Shown one piece after another: positions 1 to 7,068 of a stretch of 9,759 nt of DNA; positions within the stretch are counted from its first letter, which is position 1; each line of letters opens with the position of its first letter. A model generated the notes under the pieces. The model had not been told where the DNA came from. It did no database searches and was given only the letters and a program-made list of their open reading frames with translations. A program made the position numbers and the translations under genes. The stretch is from Caulobacter sp. B11. GTDB taxonomy: Bacteria; Pseudomonadota; Alphaproteobacteria; Caulobacterales; Caulobacteraceae. The stretch covers positions 1 through 9,759 of the forward strand of contig NZ_PEGG01000020.1 of the NCBI RefSeq assembly GCF_002737765.1, read 5' to 3'.

Positions 1-370
1 TCCGCATCTGAAGACCGCCTCCATCGCCGCCCTGCGCGATGGCGGGACGGCGGTGCTGTACGGCGGCTACGACGCCACAAAGGGCGGCAAGGCCCGGCCC
101 TCGGCCATGATCCGGATGCTGCTGGCCGATCGCCTCTCGGCCCTGAAGCTGTTTTCGGCCAGCCAGGGCGTGGTCGGCTACAATGTCACCTCGTGGCGCG
201 ACGCCCGGCCCGAGGTCTATCGCGACGACCTGGCGACGGTGATGGCGCTGATCGGCGGCGGGGAGCTCGATCCGCAGGTCGGCCGGGTGTTTCCCCTGGC
301 CGAGGCGGCGAAGGCCCAGGCCCTGCTGCAGTCGGCGGCGACCACGGGCAAGGTGGTGCTCAAGCCTTAG
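1..370 (+). CDS. Zinc-type/quinone-type alcohol dehydrogenase (MDR superfamily), C-terminal fragment
   Basis: The 5' end lies outside the window. Reading from base 2 the frame is open to a TAG at 368-370 and gives about 122 residues. The visible part starts inside the NAD(P)-binding Rossmann domain (ALRDGGTAVLYGGYD resembles the strand-loop seen in MDR proteins after the cofactor site) and ends with the family's typical C-terminus, FPLAEAAKAQALLQSAATTGKVVLKP in outline, where an amphipathic helix is followed by a GKVVLKP strand. Family knowledge: these enzymes use NADPH to reduce quinones or enones, or oxidise alcohols. The N-terminal catalytic domain and any zinc ligands are not visible, so the substrate cannot be judged. 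The stop overlaps the stop of the convergent thioesterase gene by three bases. Confidence 0.85.
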   Translation, partial: PHLKTASIAALRDGGTAVLYGGYDATKGGKARPSAMIRMLLADRLSALKLFSASQGVVGYNVTSWRDARPEVYRDDLATVMALIGGGELDPQVGRVFPLAEAAKAQALLQSAATTGKVVLKP

Positions 371-798
371 GGCGACCCGAATGGGACGATGATCTGCTGG
401 GCGCTCGCCCGGGCGATCAGCCCACCATCGGGTCGGAGGAAGTCGGCCTCGACGTGGATAATGGATCGGGTCTTGGCCAACACGCGACCTTCAAGGCGCA
501 GCGGTTCCGCCTTGCCCACGCGGATGAAGTCGATCTTCAGGTTGCTGGTGCGGAACATGGCGTCAGCCGGCGCGACCGTCATAGCCGCGAAGGCCAGGAT
601 CTGATCGGCAAGGGCCGCCAGATAGCCACCAAACATCGAGCCGTCGATATTGAGAAGCTCCGGCGAGGGCAGCCAGTTCTTTCTCGCCCAGCCCGGGCCC
701 CAGTCATCAAGTCCGCCCAGCTTCAAGGTCGAGACGACGGGCGGCAAGTCGATGCCGCCAGCCTTCAACTGATCGAGGCGATCTGTGGCCCAGGTCAG
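367..798 (-). CDS. PaaI-type hotdog-fold acyl-CoA thioesterase
   Basis: About 143 residues if started at the CTG at 796-798. The core NIDGSMFGGYLAALADQILAF matches the hotdog helix and glycine-rich turn of PaaI/DUF4442-like thioesterases, followed by the usual strands (TSNLKIDFIRVGKAEPLRLEGRV, then a strand ending IVPF). The family hydrolyses acyl-CoA or acyl-ACP thioesters in the cytoplasm as a multimer; the substrate cannot be told here. Start choice: the first conventional start is TTG at 766-768 and has no visible ribosome binding site. The CTG at 796-798 overlaps the thyA stop (CTGA), has GAGG seven bases upstream, and adds a plausible N-terminus, LTWATDRLDQLKAGG. I prefer CTG but am not certain. 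The overlap suggests translational coupling to thyA. The stop TAA (367-369) overlaps the convergent upstream gene. Confidence 0.82.
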   Translation of the reverse strand: MTWATDRLDQLKAGGIDLPPVVSTLKLGGLDDWGPGWARKNWLPSPELLNIDGSMFGGYLAALADQILAFAAMTVAPADAMFRTSNLKIDFIRVGKAEPLRLEGRVLAKTRSIIHVEADFLRPDGGLIARASAQQIIVPFGSP

Positions 799-1636
799 AC
801 CGAAACCTCGGCCTTGATGTGCGGGTGGGCCTGATAGCCCTCCAACGTGAAGTCGCCATAGTCGAACCCGAACAGGTCGGGCTTGTCGGCGATGGTCAGG
901 GTCGGGAAGGGAAGGGCTCGCGGGTCAGCTGCTCGCGGGCCTGGTCCAGGTGGTTCAGATAGAGGTGCGCGTCGCCGAAGGTGTGGACGAACTCGCCGGG
1001 CTCCAGCCCGGTGACCTTGGCGACCATGAGCGTCAGCAGGGCGTAACTGGCGATGTTGAACGGCACGCCCAGGAAGACGTCGGCGCTGCGCTGATAGAGC
1101 TGGCAGCTGAGCTTTCCGTCCGCGACGAAGAACTGGAACAGGCAGTGGCAGGGCGGCAGGGCCATGTCGTCGACATCGGCCGGGTTCCAGGCCGAGACGA
1201 TGTGGCGGCGGCTGTTGGGGTTGGCCTTCAGACCCTCGACCAGCTTGGCGATCTGGTCGATCGACTGGCCGTCCGGCGCGGCCCAGGAGCGCCATTGCTT
1301 GCCATAGACCGGACCCAGGTCGCCGTTCGCGTCGGCCCACTCGTCCCAGATCTTGCAGCCGTTCTCCTGCAGCCAGCGGACATTGGTGTCGCCGCGCAGG
1401 AACCACAGCAGCTCGACGAAGATCGAGCGCAGGTGCAGCTTCTTGGTGGTCAGGACCGGAAAGCCCTTGGCGAGGTCAAAGCGGATCTGCCGGCCGAACA
1501 CGCCCAGCGTGCCAGTGCCCGTGCGGTCGCCGCGTTGCACGCCGTTGGCTAGGATGTCGGCGAGCAGCTGCAGATATTGCCGCTCGGGATGATCGGCGGA
1601 AGCGGCTTGGGCGAGGATGGGCGAGACGGCGTTCAT
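795..1636 (-). pseudogene. thyA: Thymidylate synthase ThyA, apparent one-base frameshift near the 3' end
   Basis: ThyA methylates dUMP to dTMP with methylene-tetrahydrofolate. From the ATG at 1634-1636 the reading frame gives 246 residues with all main family motifs: RGDRTGTGT (35-43), [11 protein letters not shown] (62-72), GPVYGKQWR (108-116), [10 protein letters not shown] (142-151), the nucleophile C163 in [10 protein letters not shown], and the dUMP-binding HLYLNHLDQ (224-232). It then stops at 896-898 after PFPSRP. The family's C-terminus, [13 protein letters not shown] followed by FTLEGYQAHPHIKAEVSV, continues in the neighbouring frame to a TGA at 795-797. One extra C in the C-run at 909-911 would join the two parts as PFPFPTLT, giving about 280 residues, close to E. 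coli ThyA (264). Without it the protein lacks the C-terminal segment that closes over the active site. A sequencing or assembly error, a real mutation and ribosomal slippage are all possible. No clear promoter is visible in 1637-1682. Confidence 0.9.
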
Positions 1637-1677
1637 GACGCCACTGTCCTACGCGAATCGACGGGATGGCCAATCAC

Positions 1678-1710
1678 AAAAACGCCCCGCCGAAGGCTTC
1701 CGGCGGGGCG
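1678..1710 (-). terminator. Rho-independent terminator of the CsgG-like gene
   Basis: A perfect 10-bp G/C stem (1683-1692 CGCCCCGCCG with 1701-1710) encloses an 8-base loop. On the minus strand it is followed by five T (1678-1682). It lies 23 bases after the stop of the CsgG-like gene and before thyA, so it should separate that gene from the thyA-thioesterase pair. No comparable T tract follows on the plus strand. Confidence 0.9.
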
Positions 1711-1733
1711 CTTGGTCTTGAGCGGTGTCGGTC

Positions 1734-2684
1734 CTATTTCGCCGGTTCCAGCCCGGTGTTCAGCACCCAGCCGACATTGTCGTTCTCGTCGGCCACTTCC
1801 CACCACATGTCCTGCTTCTTGCCGGTCGGATAGACCAGCGAGCCCGCCGGCAAGGCGCGCAGCAGTTTGCCGCCCGCCACCGGCGTGGCGCGCAGATTGA
1901 CCACGCGTGTCGTCACGAAGGTCTTGGACGGCGCGGCCTGGGCGGCGCTCGCATCGGGCGACAGCAGACCAAGTTCGCTGACCAGCTTGGTGTAGCTGTC
2001 GATGAAAGCCAGGGTGACGATCCGGCCGATCTCGGTGTCCTCATAGCCGCCGCCGACCGCGCCGGCGAAGCCGAAGCCGCCGCCCGCGCCCCAGCCGATA
2101 TCGCTCTTGACCGCATAGCCTTCCTGAACGGCCACCGTCTCGGTGGTGCGGACATTGGTCAGGGACAGCACGGTGTTGGCTTCCAGCTTGCGGGTCTTGA
2201 TCCCGCCCACCAGACCGCCGACCCGGCCACCGATCAGGCCCCCGACCGCCCCGGCCACAGCCCCGCCGCCGGCGTTGCTGTCACTGGCCTGCACCTCGGC
2301 GACCAGCACATAGTCGGCGGCCTTGATCTGACCCTGGCCGACATTGGAGCCGCGCTGCAGGCCCAGATTGCCGCCGATGTTGCGTTCGGTCTGGGCGGCG
2401 TTGAGGCCCGCGCCGCGATCGACCAGATTGAAGCAGCCCGACTTCTGGACCATGGCCTTCAACAGCTTCTGGGGCGCGGCCAGATTGTATTGAGTCCAGC
2501 CGCGCGGATCGTCGCCGTCGATGATCGACAGGGTGCCGAGTTTGCGCGCGCAGCGCGGGATTTCGGCGACCGCCTGGGTCTGCATCTGCTGGGCCTTGCT
2601 GGCCTTGGCCTGGGCCAAGGCTTGCGCGGGCGCGAATACCGAAAGCGCGACGCCGACCGCGACCGCGCCAGACAGAGTTTTCAT
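1734..2684 (-). CDS. Secreted CsgG-like protein with glycine-zipper segment and C-terminal SH3 domain
   Basis: 316 residues, ATG at 2682-2684 with a strong AGGAGGGG ribosome binding site eight bases upstream. Residues 1-24 form a Sec signal peptide (MKTLSG, hydrophobic core, cleavage near ALA/QA); there is no lipobox cysteine, unlike true CsgG lipoproteins. The middle part resembles the CsgG family: DDPRGWTQYNLAAPQKLLKAMVQKSGCFNLVDR (58-90), IKAADYVLVAEVQ (120-132) and GRIVTLAFIDSYTKLV. Two glycine-rich stretches interrupt it, 139-161 (GGGAVAGAVGGLIGG followed by RVGGLVGG) and 197-213. Residues 256-316 look like a bacterial SH3 domain (VVNLRATPVAGGKLLRALPAG, then MWWEV and VGWVL), usual for peptidoglycan binding. 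CsgG itself forms the outer-membrane pore for curli subunits; here no curli genes are near, so the role is unknown and may be envelope assembly. Weak promoter-like elements lie at 2723-2752. Confidence 0.85.
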   Translation of the reverse strand: MKTLSGAVAVGVALSVFAPAQALAQAKASKAQQMQTQAVAEIPRCARKLGTLSIIDGDDPRGWTQYNLAAPQKLLKAMVQKSGCFNLVDRGAGLNAAQTERNIGGNLGLQRGSNVGQGQIKAADYVLVAEVQASDSNAGGGAVAGAVGGLIGGRVGGLVGGIKTRKLEANTVLSLTNVRTTETVAVQEGYAVKSDIGWGAGGGFGFAGAVGGGYEDTEIGRIVTLAFIDSYTKLVSELGLLSPDASAAQAAPSKTFVTTRVVNLRATPVAGGKLLRALPAGSLVYPTGKKQDMWWEVADENDNVGWVLNTGLEPAK

Positions 2685-2748
2685 GGCTCAAGCCCCTCCT
2701 GTGGAGCTTCAACCGATCATGGATTCCAGCGCGCGGCCGTGATCTCGA

Positions 2749-3303
2749 TCAACCCGCGAAACCGCCCTCGTCGAGGAACAGCTGTTCTCCCGGGGTGGTC
2801 TCGCGGCCCAGGGCGGGGTTGCGGTGCGGGAAGCGGCCGAAGCGGGCGATGATGTCGCGATGGATCATCGCCCATTTCAGCGGCTCGGGATCGCCAGTCT
2901 CGCGCTTGATCGCCTCGCACAGCGCCACGCAGGCGTCCTGGTCGGCCAGGGATTCGGAGTGCTCCAGCGGCAGATAGAAGAAATAGCGCAGGTCAGGGGC
3001 GACCTGCCGGTCAAACCCCGCCGCGATCGCGGCCTTCGCGATGGCCCGGGCCTTGCCGTCGGTGGCGAAGCCGTGCCCCGAGCCCCGGTAGAGGTTGCGC
3101 GGGAACTGGTCGAGCAGCAGCAGCAGGGCCAGGGCGCCGTCCGCGTCAGCAGCCCAGGCGTCATACCTGCCGGCGGCGGCGCTGTGATGCACCGGTTCGA
3201 ACTTCAGGCGGATGGCCGCGTCGAAGGCTTCGGACTTGGCGAACCACTTGGCGGGACCGGCTGCGGTCCAGAAACTCAACACGTCCTGCGGTCTGGCGCT
3301 CAT
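2749..3303 (-). CDS. DUF924 family protein
   Basis: 184 residues with ATG at 3301-3303 and AGGGG five bases upstream. It carries the hallmark motifs of DUF924: VLSFWTAAGPAKWFAKSEAFD near the N-terminus, LLDQFPRNLYRG (63-74), the YLPLEHSE block (110-117) and RFGRFPHRNPALGR (154-167). The protein is predicted all-helical, soluble and cytoplasmic; the family has a TPR-like fold and no established reaction, so I assign none. It lies 64 bases upstream of the CsgG-like gene on the same strand and may be cotranscribed with it, although a weak internal promoter is possible. It is divergent from the RcnB-like gene, with a 105-base gap. Confidence 0.9.
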   Translation of the reverse strand: MSARPQDVLSFWTAAGPAKWFAKSEAFDAAIRLKFEPVHHSAAAGRYDAWAADADGALALLLLLDQFPRNLYRGSGHGFATDGKARAIAKAAIAAGFDRQVAPDLRYFFYLPLEHSESLADQDACVALCEAIKRETGDPEPLKWAMIHRDIIARFGRFPHRNPALGRETTPGEQLFLDEGGFAG

Positions 3304-3408
3304 GACGGCCCCTGATCTTTTTTGTTCAAATCCGGTTCATGCGCCGGGCGCGAGAGTGTCTACAAGGGATGAGCCCTGGGCCCAGCACAAGGCCCTTTGG
3401 AGCACGAA
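3304..3408. promoter_or_regulatory. Divergent intergenic region with short repeats
   Basis: This 105-base gap must hold the promoters for DUF924 (-) and the RcnB-like gene (+). I see a direct repeat GTTCA at 3324-3328 and 3335-3339 (one helical turn apart), an inverted repeat GCGCC-g-GGCGC at 3341-3351, and a perfect palindrome CTGGGCCCAG at 3376-3385, 23 bases before the plus-strand ATG. These are possible operator sites. No clear -35/-10 pair stands out on either strand. GGAG at 3399-3402 is the ribosome binding site of the plus-strand gene. Confidence 0.4.
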
Positions 3409-4338
3409 ATGAAACGTCTGATGACCACCGCCCTGGTCCTGTCCATGCTCGGCGGCGCCGCCCAAGCCGGTTCGGCCGGCGTGATTGTCGCCCAACGCCA
3501 GCAACAGGCTGGCCAGGAAGGTCCGCGCGGCGATCGCGGTGACCGCGGCCGGCCCGACGCTGGACAGCCTCGCCAGGAACGTGGCGACCGTGCCGGCAAT
3601 GGCGGTGGCGGCGAACGCGGCCAACGTCCTGACTGGAACGGCGGCGGGCGCCCGGCCCAGACCCCGCCCCAGACGGCGCCTCAGCCTCAGCCCGCCCCGC
3701 AGGCTCAGCCGGCCCCGACGCCGCGCGGCGACCGCGACGGTCCCCGTGGCGAACGCGGCCAGCGCCCGGATTGGAACGGCGGACAGCGCCCCGGCCAGAC
3801 CCCGCCCCAGACCGGCGGCGGCCAACGCGGCGACCGCGACAATCGCGGCGGCCAGCCTGGCGACGGACGGGGCGGTTGGGATCGCCCGGGCCAGGACAAT
3901 CGCGGCGGAGGCCGGGACAATGACCGGGATCGTGGCGGTCGCGACAACCGCGACAGCTGGGACAATCGCGGCGGTTGGGATAATCGCGGCAACGACAACC
4001 GCGGGCCTGACCGCGGCCACCAGGGCGGTCCCTCGCGGGATCGCGACCACGGCCGGGATCGCTATGATCAGCGCCGCTGGCGGCCGAGCTATCACGCGCC
4101 GCAACGCTATCGCGCTCCGGCCTATCGCTATCCGCGCGGTTTCTATGTCCGTCAGTGGTCGTTCGGCGATTACCTGCCGGGCGGCTGGTTTGGCCAGAGC
4201 TACTATATCGACGCCTTCCGCTACGGCCTGCCCATGGCTCCGGCCGGTTGCGAGTGGGTTCGGGTCGGCGATGACGCCCTGCTGATCGACATTTGGTCGG
4301 GACGGGTGCTGAGCGTCTATTACGACCTGTTCTGGTAG
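3409..4338 (+). CDS. Secreted Arg/Gly/Asp-rich protein with RcnB-like C-terminal domain
   Basis: 309 residues from the ATG at 3409, chosen over an in-frame TTG at 3397 because GGAG sits six bases before it and MKRLMTTALVLSMLGGAAQA is a clear signal peptide. Residues about 30-230 are a low-complexity, probably disordered region dominated by R, G, D, N, P and Q (GDRGDRG, DNRGGWDNRG, PQPQPAPQAQPAP) with an exact repeat ERGQRPDWNGG at 69-79 and 115-125. Residues about 233-309 (YRYPRGFYVRQWSFGDYLPGG, then AGCEWVRVGDDALLIDIWSGRVL) match the RcnB/DUF1100-like periplasmic domain pattern found in many alphaproteobacterial proteins; E. coli RcnB affects Ni/Co homeostasis, but these homologues are mostly uncharacterised. 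The tract is acidic-basic mixed rather than a metal-binding His tract. Function is inferred only as periplasmic. A hairpin follows at 4346-4372. Confidence 0.85.
   Translation: MKRLMTTALVLSMLGGAAQAGSAGVIVAQRQQQAGQEGPRGDRGDRGRPDAGQPRQERGDRAGNGGGGERGQRPDWNGGGRPAQTPPQTAPQPQPAPQAQPAPTPRGDRDGPRGERGQRPDWNGGQRPGQTPPQTGGGQRGDRDNRGGQPGDGRGGWDRPGQDNRGGGRDNDRDRGGRDNRDSWDNRGGWDNRGNDNRGPDRGHQGGPSRDRDHGRDRYDQRRWRPSYHAPQRYRAPAYRYPRGFYVRQWSFGDYLPGGWFGQSYYIDAFRYGLPMAPAGCEWVRVGDDALLIDIWSGRVLSVYYDLFW
3613..3782 (+). repeat. Pair of 32-bp imperfect direct repeats in the RcnB-like gene
   Basis: Copies at 3613-3644 and 3751-3782 begin GAACGCGGCCA and end TGGAACGGCGG, and both encode ERGQRPDWNGG. They differ at a few, mostly silent, positions (for example CGTCCTGAC against CGCCCGGAT), so the amino acid sequence is kept better than the DNA. 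Each is followed closely by a TPPQT coding segment. Confidence 0.8.
3838..3992 (+). repeat. Short repeats coding for DNRGG in the RcnB-like gene
   Basis: The 14-mer GACAATCGCGGCGG occurs exactly at 3838-3851, 3895-3908 and 3961-3974, with a diverged copy (GATAATCGCGGCAA) at 3979-3992. All are in frame and encode Asp-Asn-Arg-Gly plus Gly or Asn. They sit inside a region of many CGCGAC/CGGGAT units, consistent with growth by slippage or unequal exchange. Confidence 0.8.
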
Positions 4339-4345
4339 GTCCAAG

Positions 4346-4372
4346 GCCCCGGGCGGTTCAGCCGTCCGGGGC
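4346..4372 (+). terminator. Hairpin after the RcnB-like gene, possible terminator
   Basis: An 11-bp stem with one G-T wobble (4346-4356 GCCCCGGGCGG with 4362-4372) and a 5-base loop, starting seven bases after the stop codon. It is followed by GCCCTTGC, not a T tract, so termination may be weak or Rho-assisted; it may instead protect the 3' end of the mRNA. Confidence 0.55.
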
Positions 4373-4434
4373 GCCCTTGCCGGGGTGGCGTGACTCGTGG
4401 CTGATGGGCTGCACGTCATCCAAAGGGGCTGCCG

Positions 4435-4827
4435 ATGAAAGTCTCCGCCATGGTCTGGACCGGTCGCGCCCTGACCGGTCTTTTTGCGGTGTTCATGCTG
4501 GGCGCCTCGATCGCGCCGAAGCTGGCTGGCATGCCGGTCGCCGCCGAAACCCTGATCTCGCTGGGCTGGAAGCCGGACTATGTGCTGATGATCGGGCTGA
4601 TGGAGCTGGCCTTCCTGGCGCTCTATCTCTTCCCGCGCACGAGTTTGCTGGGCGCGATCCTGATGACCGGCCTGCTGGGCGGGGCGATGGCCACCCAGGT
4701 GCGGGTCGAGAACCCGCTGTTCAGCCACGAACTGTTCAGCCTCTATCTGGGCCTGTTCCTGTGGGGCGGCCTATGGCTGCGCGACGAGCGGCTAAGGGCG
4801 CTGTTCCCCTGGCGACGGAACCCCTGA
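4435..4827 (+). CDS. DoxX-like four-helix inner membrane protein
   Basis: 130 residues with ATG at 4435 and AAAGGGG six bases before it. Four hydrophobic segments are visible, about residues 9-26, 48-66, 70-87 and 99-115, with a charged C-terminal tail (RDERLRALFPWRRNP). The pattern fits the DoxX-like family: a first helix followed by SIAPKLAG, a helix with an acidic residue (LMIGLMELAFLALYLFPRTS) and GLLGGAMATQVRV before the last helix. Relatives are linked to redox or quinone chemistry and stress, but many members, including this type, have no proven activity. It lies 96 bases downstream of the RcnB-like gene on the same strand and could be read from it if the hairpin between is leaky. Its end is 13 bases from the convergent oxidoreductase gene. 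Confidence 0.85.
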   Translation: MKVSAMVWTGRALTGLFAVFMLGASIAPKLAGMPVAAETLISLGWKPDYVLMIGLMELAFLALYLFPRTSLLGAILMTGLLGGAMATQVRVENPLFSHELFSLYLGLFLWGGLWLRDERLRALFPWRRNP

Positions 4828-4840
4828 AGCGCCCTTTCGC

Positions 4841-5764
4841 CTAGACGTTCGTTGTCGACTTGGCGGCGGCGACATCGGCCTTGACCGAGACAGCGCCCTT
4901 GCCCGTCACATGGTCGACGAAGCGGCTGACCCAGACATCAAAGTCGGCCAAACTCTGCGGTTCCTGGATCATGTCGTCGGCCTGGTCGTCGGCATAGGGT
5001 TTGCCCTCGCCGAAGGTCGTATTGGCCCAAAGGGCGTCTGGAACCTCGATGCCGGCGTAGCGACATTGCCAGACGAGGCCTTGATAGGCCTCGCGTTCAC
5101 TCCGATAGGGCTCCTGCGCCGGATCGAACCACTCCTTACGGTGAACCAGCGTCGGCCGGCCGTCCTCGCCGATCTCCTCGCCGCCGCCGTCGCAATAGGT
5201 GAAGAAGGCCGCCGTGCGGCCCTCTAGGTGGTTGCGGGTCAGTTGCCGCCACTGCGGTGAGCGTTCCAGGGCCTGGGCCTTCAGGGTGTCCTTCTTGTCG
5301 ATCAGGTCGGGACGGGGATTGCCGCCGGAGGCGCAGACCAGCCGGTCGAACATCAGCTTGAAATTGGTGGTGGGGCCGTACCAGTTGGTCGGACCGATGA
5401 AGGCCCAGGCGTCGGCGCTGGCCAGGCGGCCGTAGAGGTCCAGGTCCCACATCAGGTCCGGCTGGGTCGTGCTGCGCGGTCCGTAGCAATTGCAGGGATA
5501 GACGCACAGCGCCATCGACGAGGAGACGCAGGCGTTGCAGGGCTGAATCTTTGGCCGGCCGTGTTGATTGCCCAGGTCTTCGGTGTCGATCTGCCAGGCG
5601 GGCGGCAGGGCGGCGGCCATGCGCTGCATCAGGGCGCGGGCCTTGGAATCCAAGCCCGGACAGCTGTTATGACGACGTTGCGAGCCAGCGACGACCAGCA
5701 CGCGCAGGGCGCGCGGCTCGCTCGGCTGTGGGGGCAGGATCGGGGTGTCGATGAAGGTGGCCAT
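4841..5764 (-). CDS. Flavodoxin-fold NAD(P)H-dependent FMN oxidoreductase, cysteine-rich
   Basis: 307 residues from the ATG at 5762-5764; a TTG two codons upstream is the alternative. No strong ribosome binding site is seen for either. After a short variable N-terminus, LRVLVVAGSQRRHNSCPGLDSKA (about 20-42) gives the first strand and phosphate-binding loop for FMN, and GPTNWYGPTTNFKLMFDRL (124-142) gives the second flavin-contact loop typical of FMN_red/flavodoxin-like proteins. Between them is a cluster with five cysteines within residues 76-93 (CNACV, then LCVYPCNCYG), plus C35 and C144. The C-terminal half (KEWFDPAQEPYRSEREAYQGLVWQCRYAG) looks specific to this subfamily. A soluble flavoenzyme that reduces quinones, FMN or nitro compounds is likely; the substrate is unknown. 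The gene is divergent from ilvC, with a 167-base gap. Confidence 0.82.
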   Translation of the reverse strand: MATFIDTPILPPQPSEPRALRVLVVAGSQRRHNSCPGLDSKARALMQRMAAALPPAWQIDTEDLGNQHGRPKIQPCNACVSSSMALCVYPCNCYGPRSTTQPDLMWDLDLYGRLASADAWAFIGPTNWYGPTTNFKLMFDRLVCASGGNPRPDLIDKKDTLKAQALERSPQWRQLTRNHLEGRTAAFFTYCDGGGEEIGEDGRPTLVHRKEWFDPAQEPYRSEREAYQGLVWQCRYAGIEVPDALWANTTFGEGKPYADDQADDMIQEPQSLADFDVWVSRFVDHVTGKGAVSVKADVAAAKSTTNV

Positions 5765-5837
5765 GGGCAAGCACCGCTCGAGGGGTTAAAACCTCGCCAC
5801 AGAGGCATTCGCGTCACGGGATTTCGCTGGCTTCGCC

Positions 5838-5866
5838 TTGACGAAACGGCAAAAAAACGCTCAAAC
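5838..5866 (+). promoter_or_regulatory. Likely housekeeping-sigma promoter of ilvC
   Basis: TTGACGA at 5838-5844 and GCTCAAAC at 5859-5866 are separated by 14 bases. This fits the Caulobacter sigma-73 consensus (TTGACGS, N10-14, GCTANAWC) at nearly every position. Transcription would start near 5872, giving a leader of about 60 bases. I see no leader peptide rich in Ile, Val or Leu and no attenuator in that leader. Confidence 0.7.
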
Positions 5867-5928
5867 GCCCGGCCTTTGTCGCTTCGCCGTTGCGCGAGGC
5901 GGCCCTGATTGACCAGTTTGGAGAATAA

Positions 5929-6951
<1,023 letters not shown>

Positions 6952-6978
6952 GCGCTTTCGTTCAGAACCGTGTTCAGA

Positions 6979-7009
6979 GCCCTCGGCCTTCACAGGCCGG
7001 GGGCTTTTT
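6979..7009 (+). terminator. Rho-independent terminator of ilvC
   Basis: A 10-bp stem with one T-G wobble (6979-6988 GCCCTCGGCC with 6995-7004), a 6-base loop TTCACA, and a T5 tract at 7005-7009. It lies 28 bases after the ilvC stop and should isolate ilvC from yceI. Confidence 0.9.
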
Positions 7010-7033
7010 CATTTCAGGGTTGCGCGCCGGATC

Positions 7034-7061
7034 AAGGGACCAGACAGTCGTTGGGTCCCTT
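7034..7061 (+). promoter_or_regulatory. Inverted repeat upstream of yceI, operator or leader hairpin
   Basis: Perfect 8-bp arms AAGGGACC (7034-7041) and GGTCCCTT (7054-7061) with a 12-base loop, ending 19 bases before the yceI start. The 28-base span suits either a dimeric regulator site or a stem-loop in the mRNA leader. No T tract follows, so it is not a terminator. No clear promoter is visible between the ilvC terminator and this element. Confidence 0.55.
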
Positions 7062-7068
7062 CAAAGAC

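Noticed and set aside
1725..2852. A 375-codon plus-strand frame opposite the CsgG-like gene
   Set aside because: Composition is that of an antisense shadow, it covers the minus-strand gene completely, and it has no ribosome binding site or known motif.
3613..3992. Repeats that at first suggest a CRISPR array or collagen-like protein
   Set aside because: The repeats are in-frame coding units without regular spacers, and the glycine pattern is not a strict G-X-Y triplet run.
3337..4728. A 463-codon open frame on the minus strand, opposite the RcnB-like gene
   Set aside because: Its product is an Ala/Arg/Pro-rich string with no domain, and it exists because the RG-rich gene lacks codons that give antisense stops. 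The plus-strand gene has a signal peptide, ribosome binding site and a recognisable domain.
4293..4844. A 183-codon plus-strand frame overlapping the RcnB-like and DoxX-like genes
   Set aside because: It spans the end of one real gene, a hairpin and a second real gene in another frame; the product is arginine-rich without membrane or domain signal.
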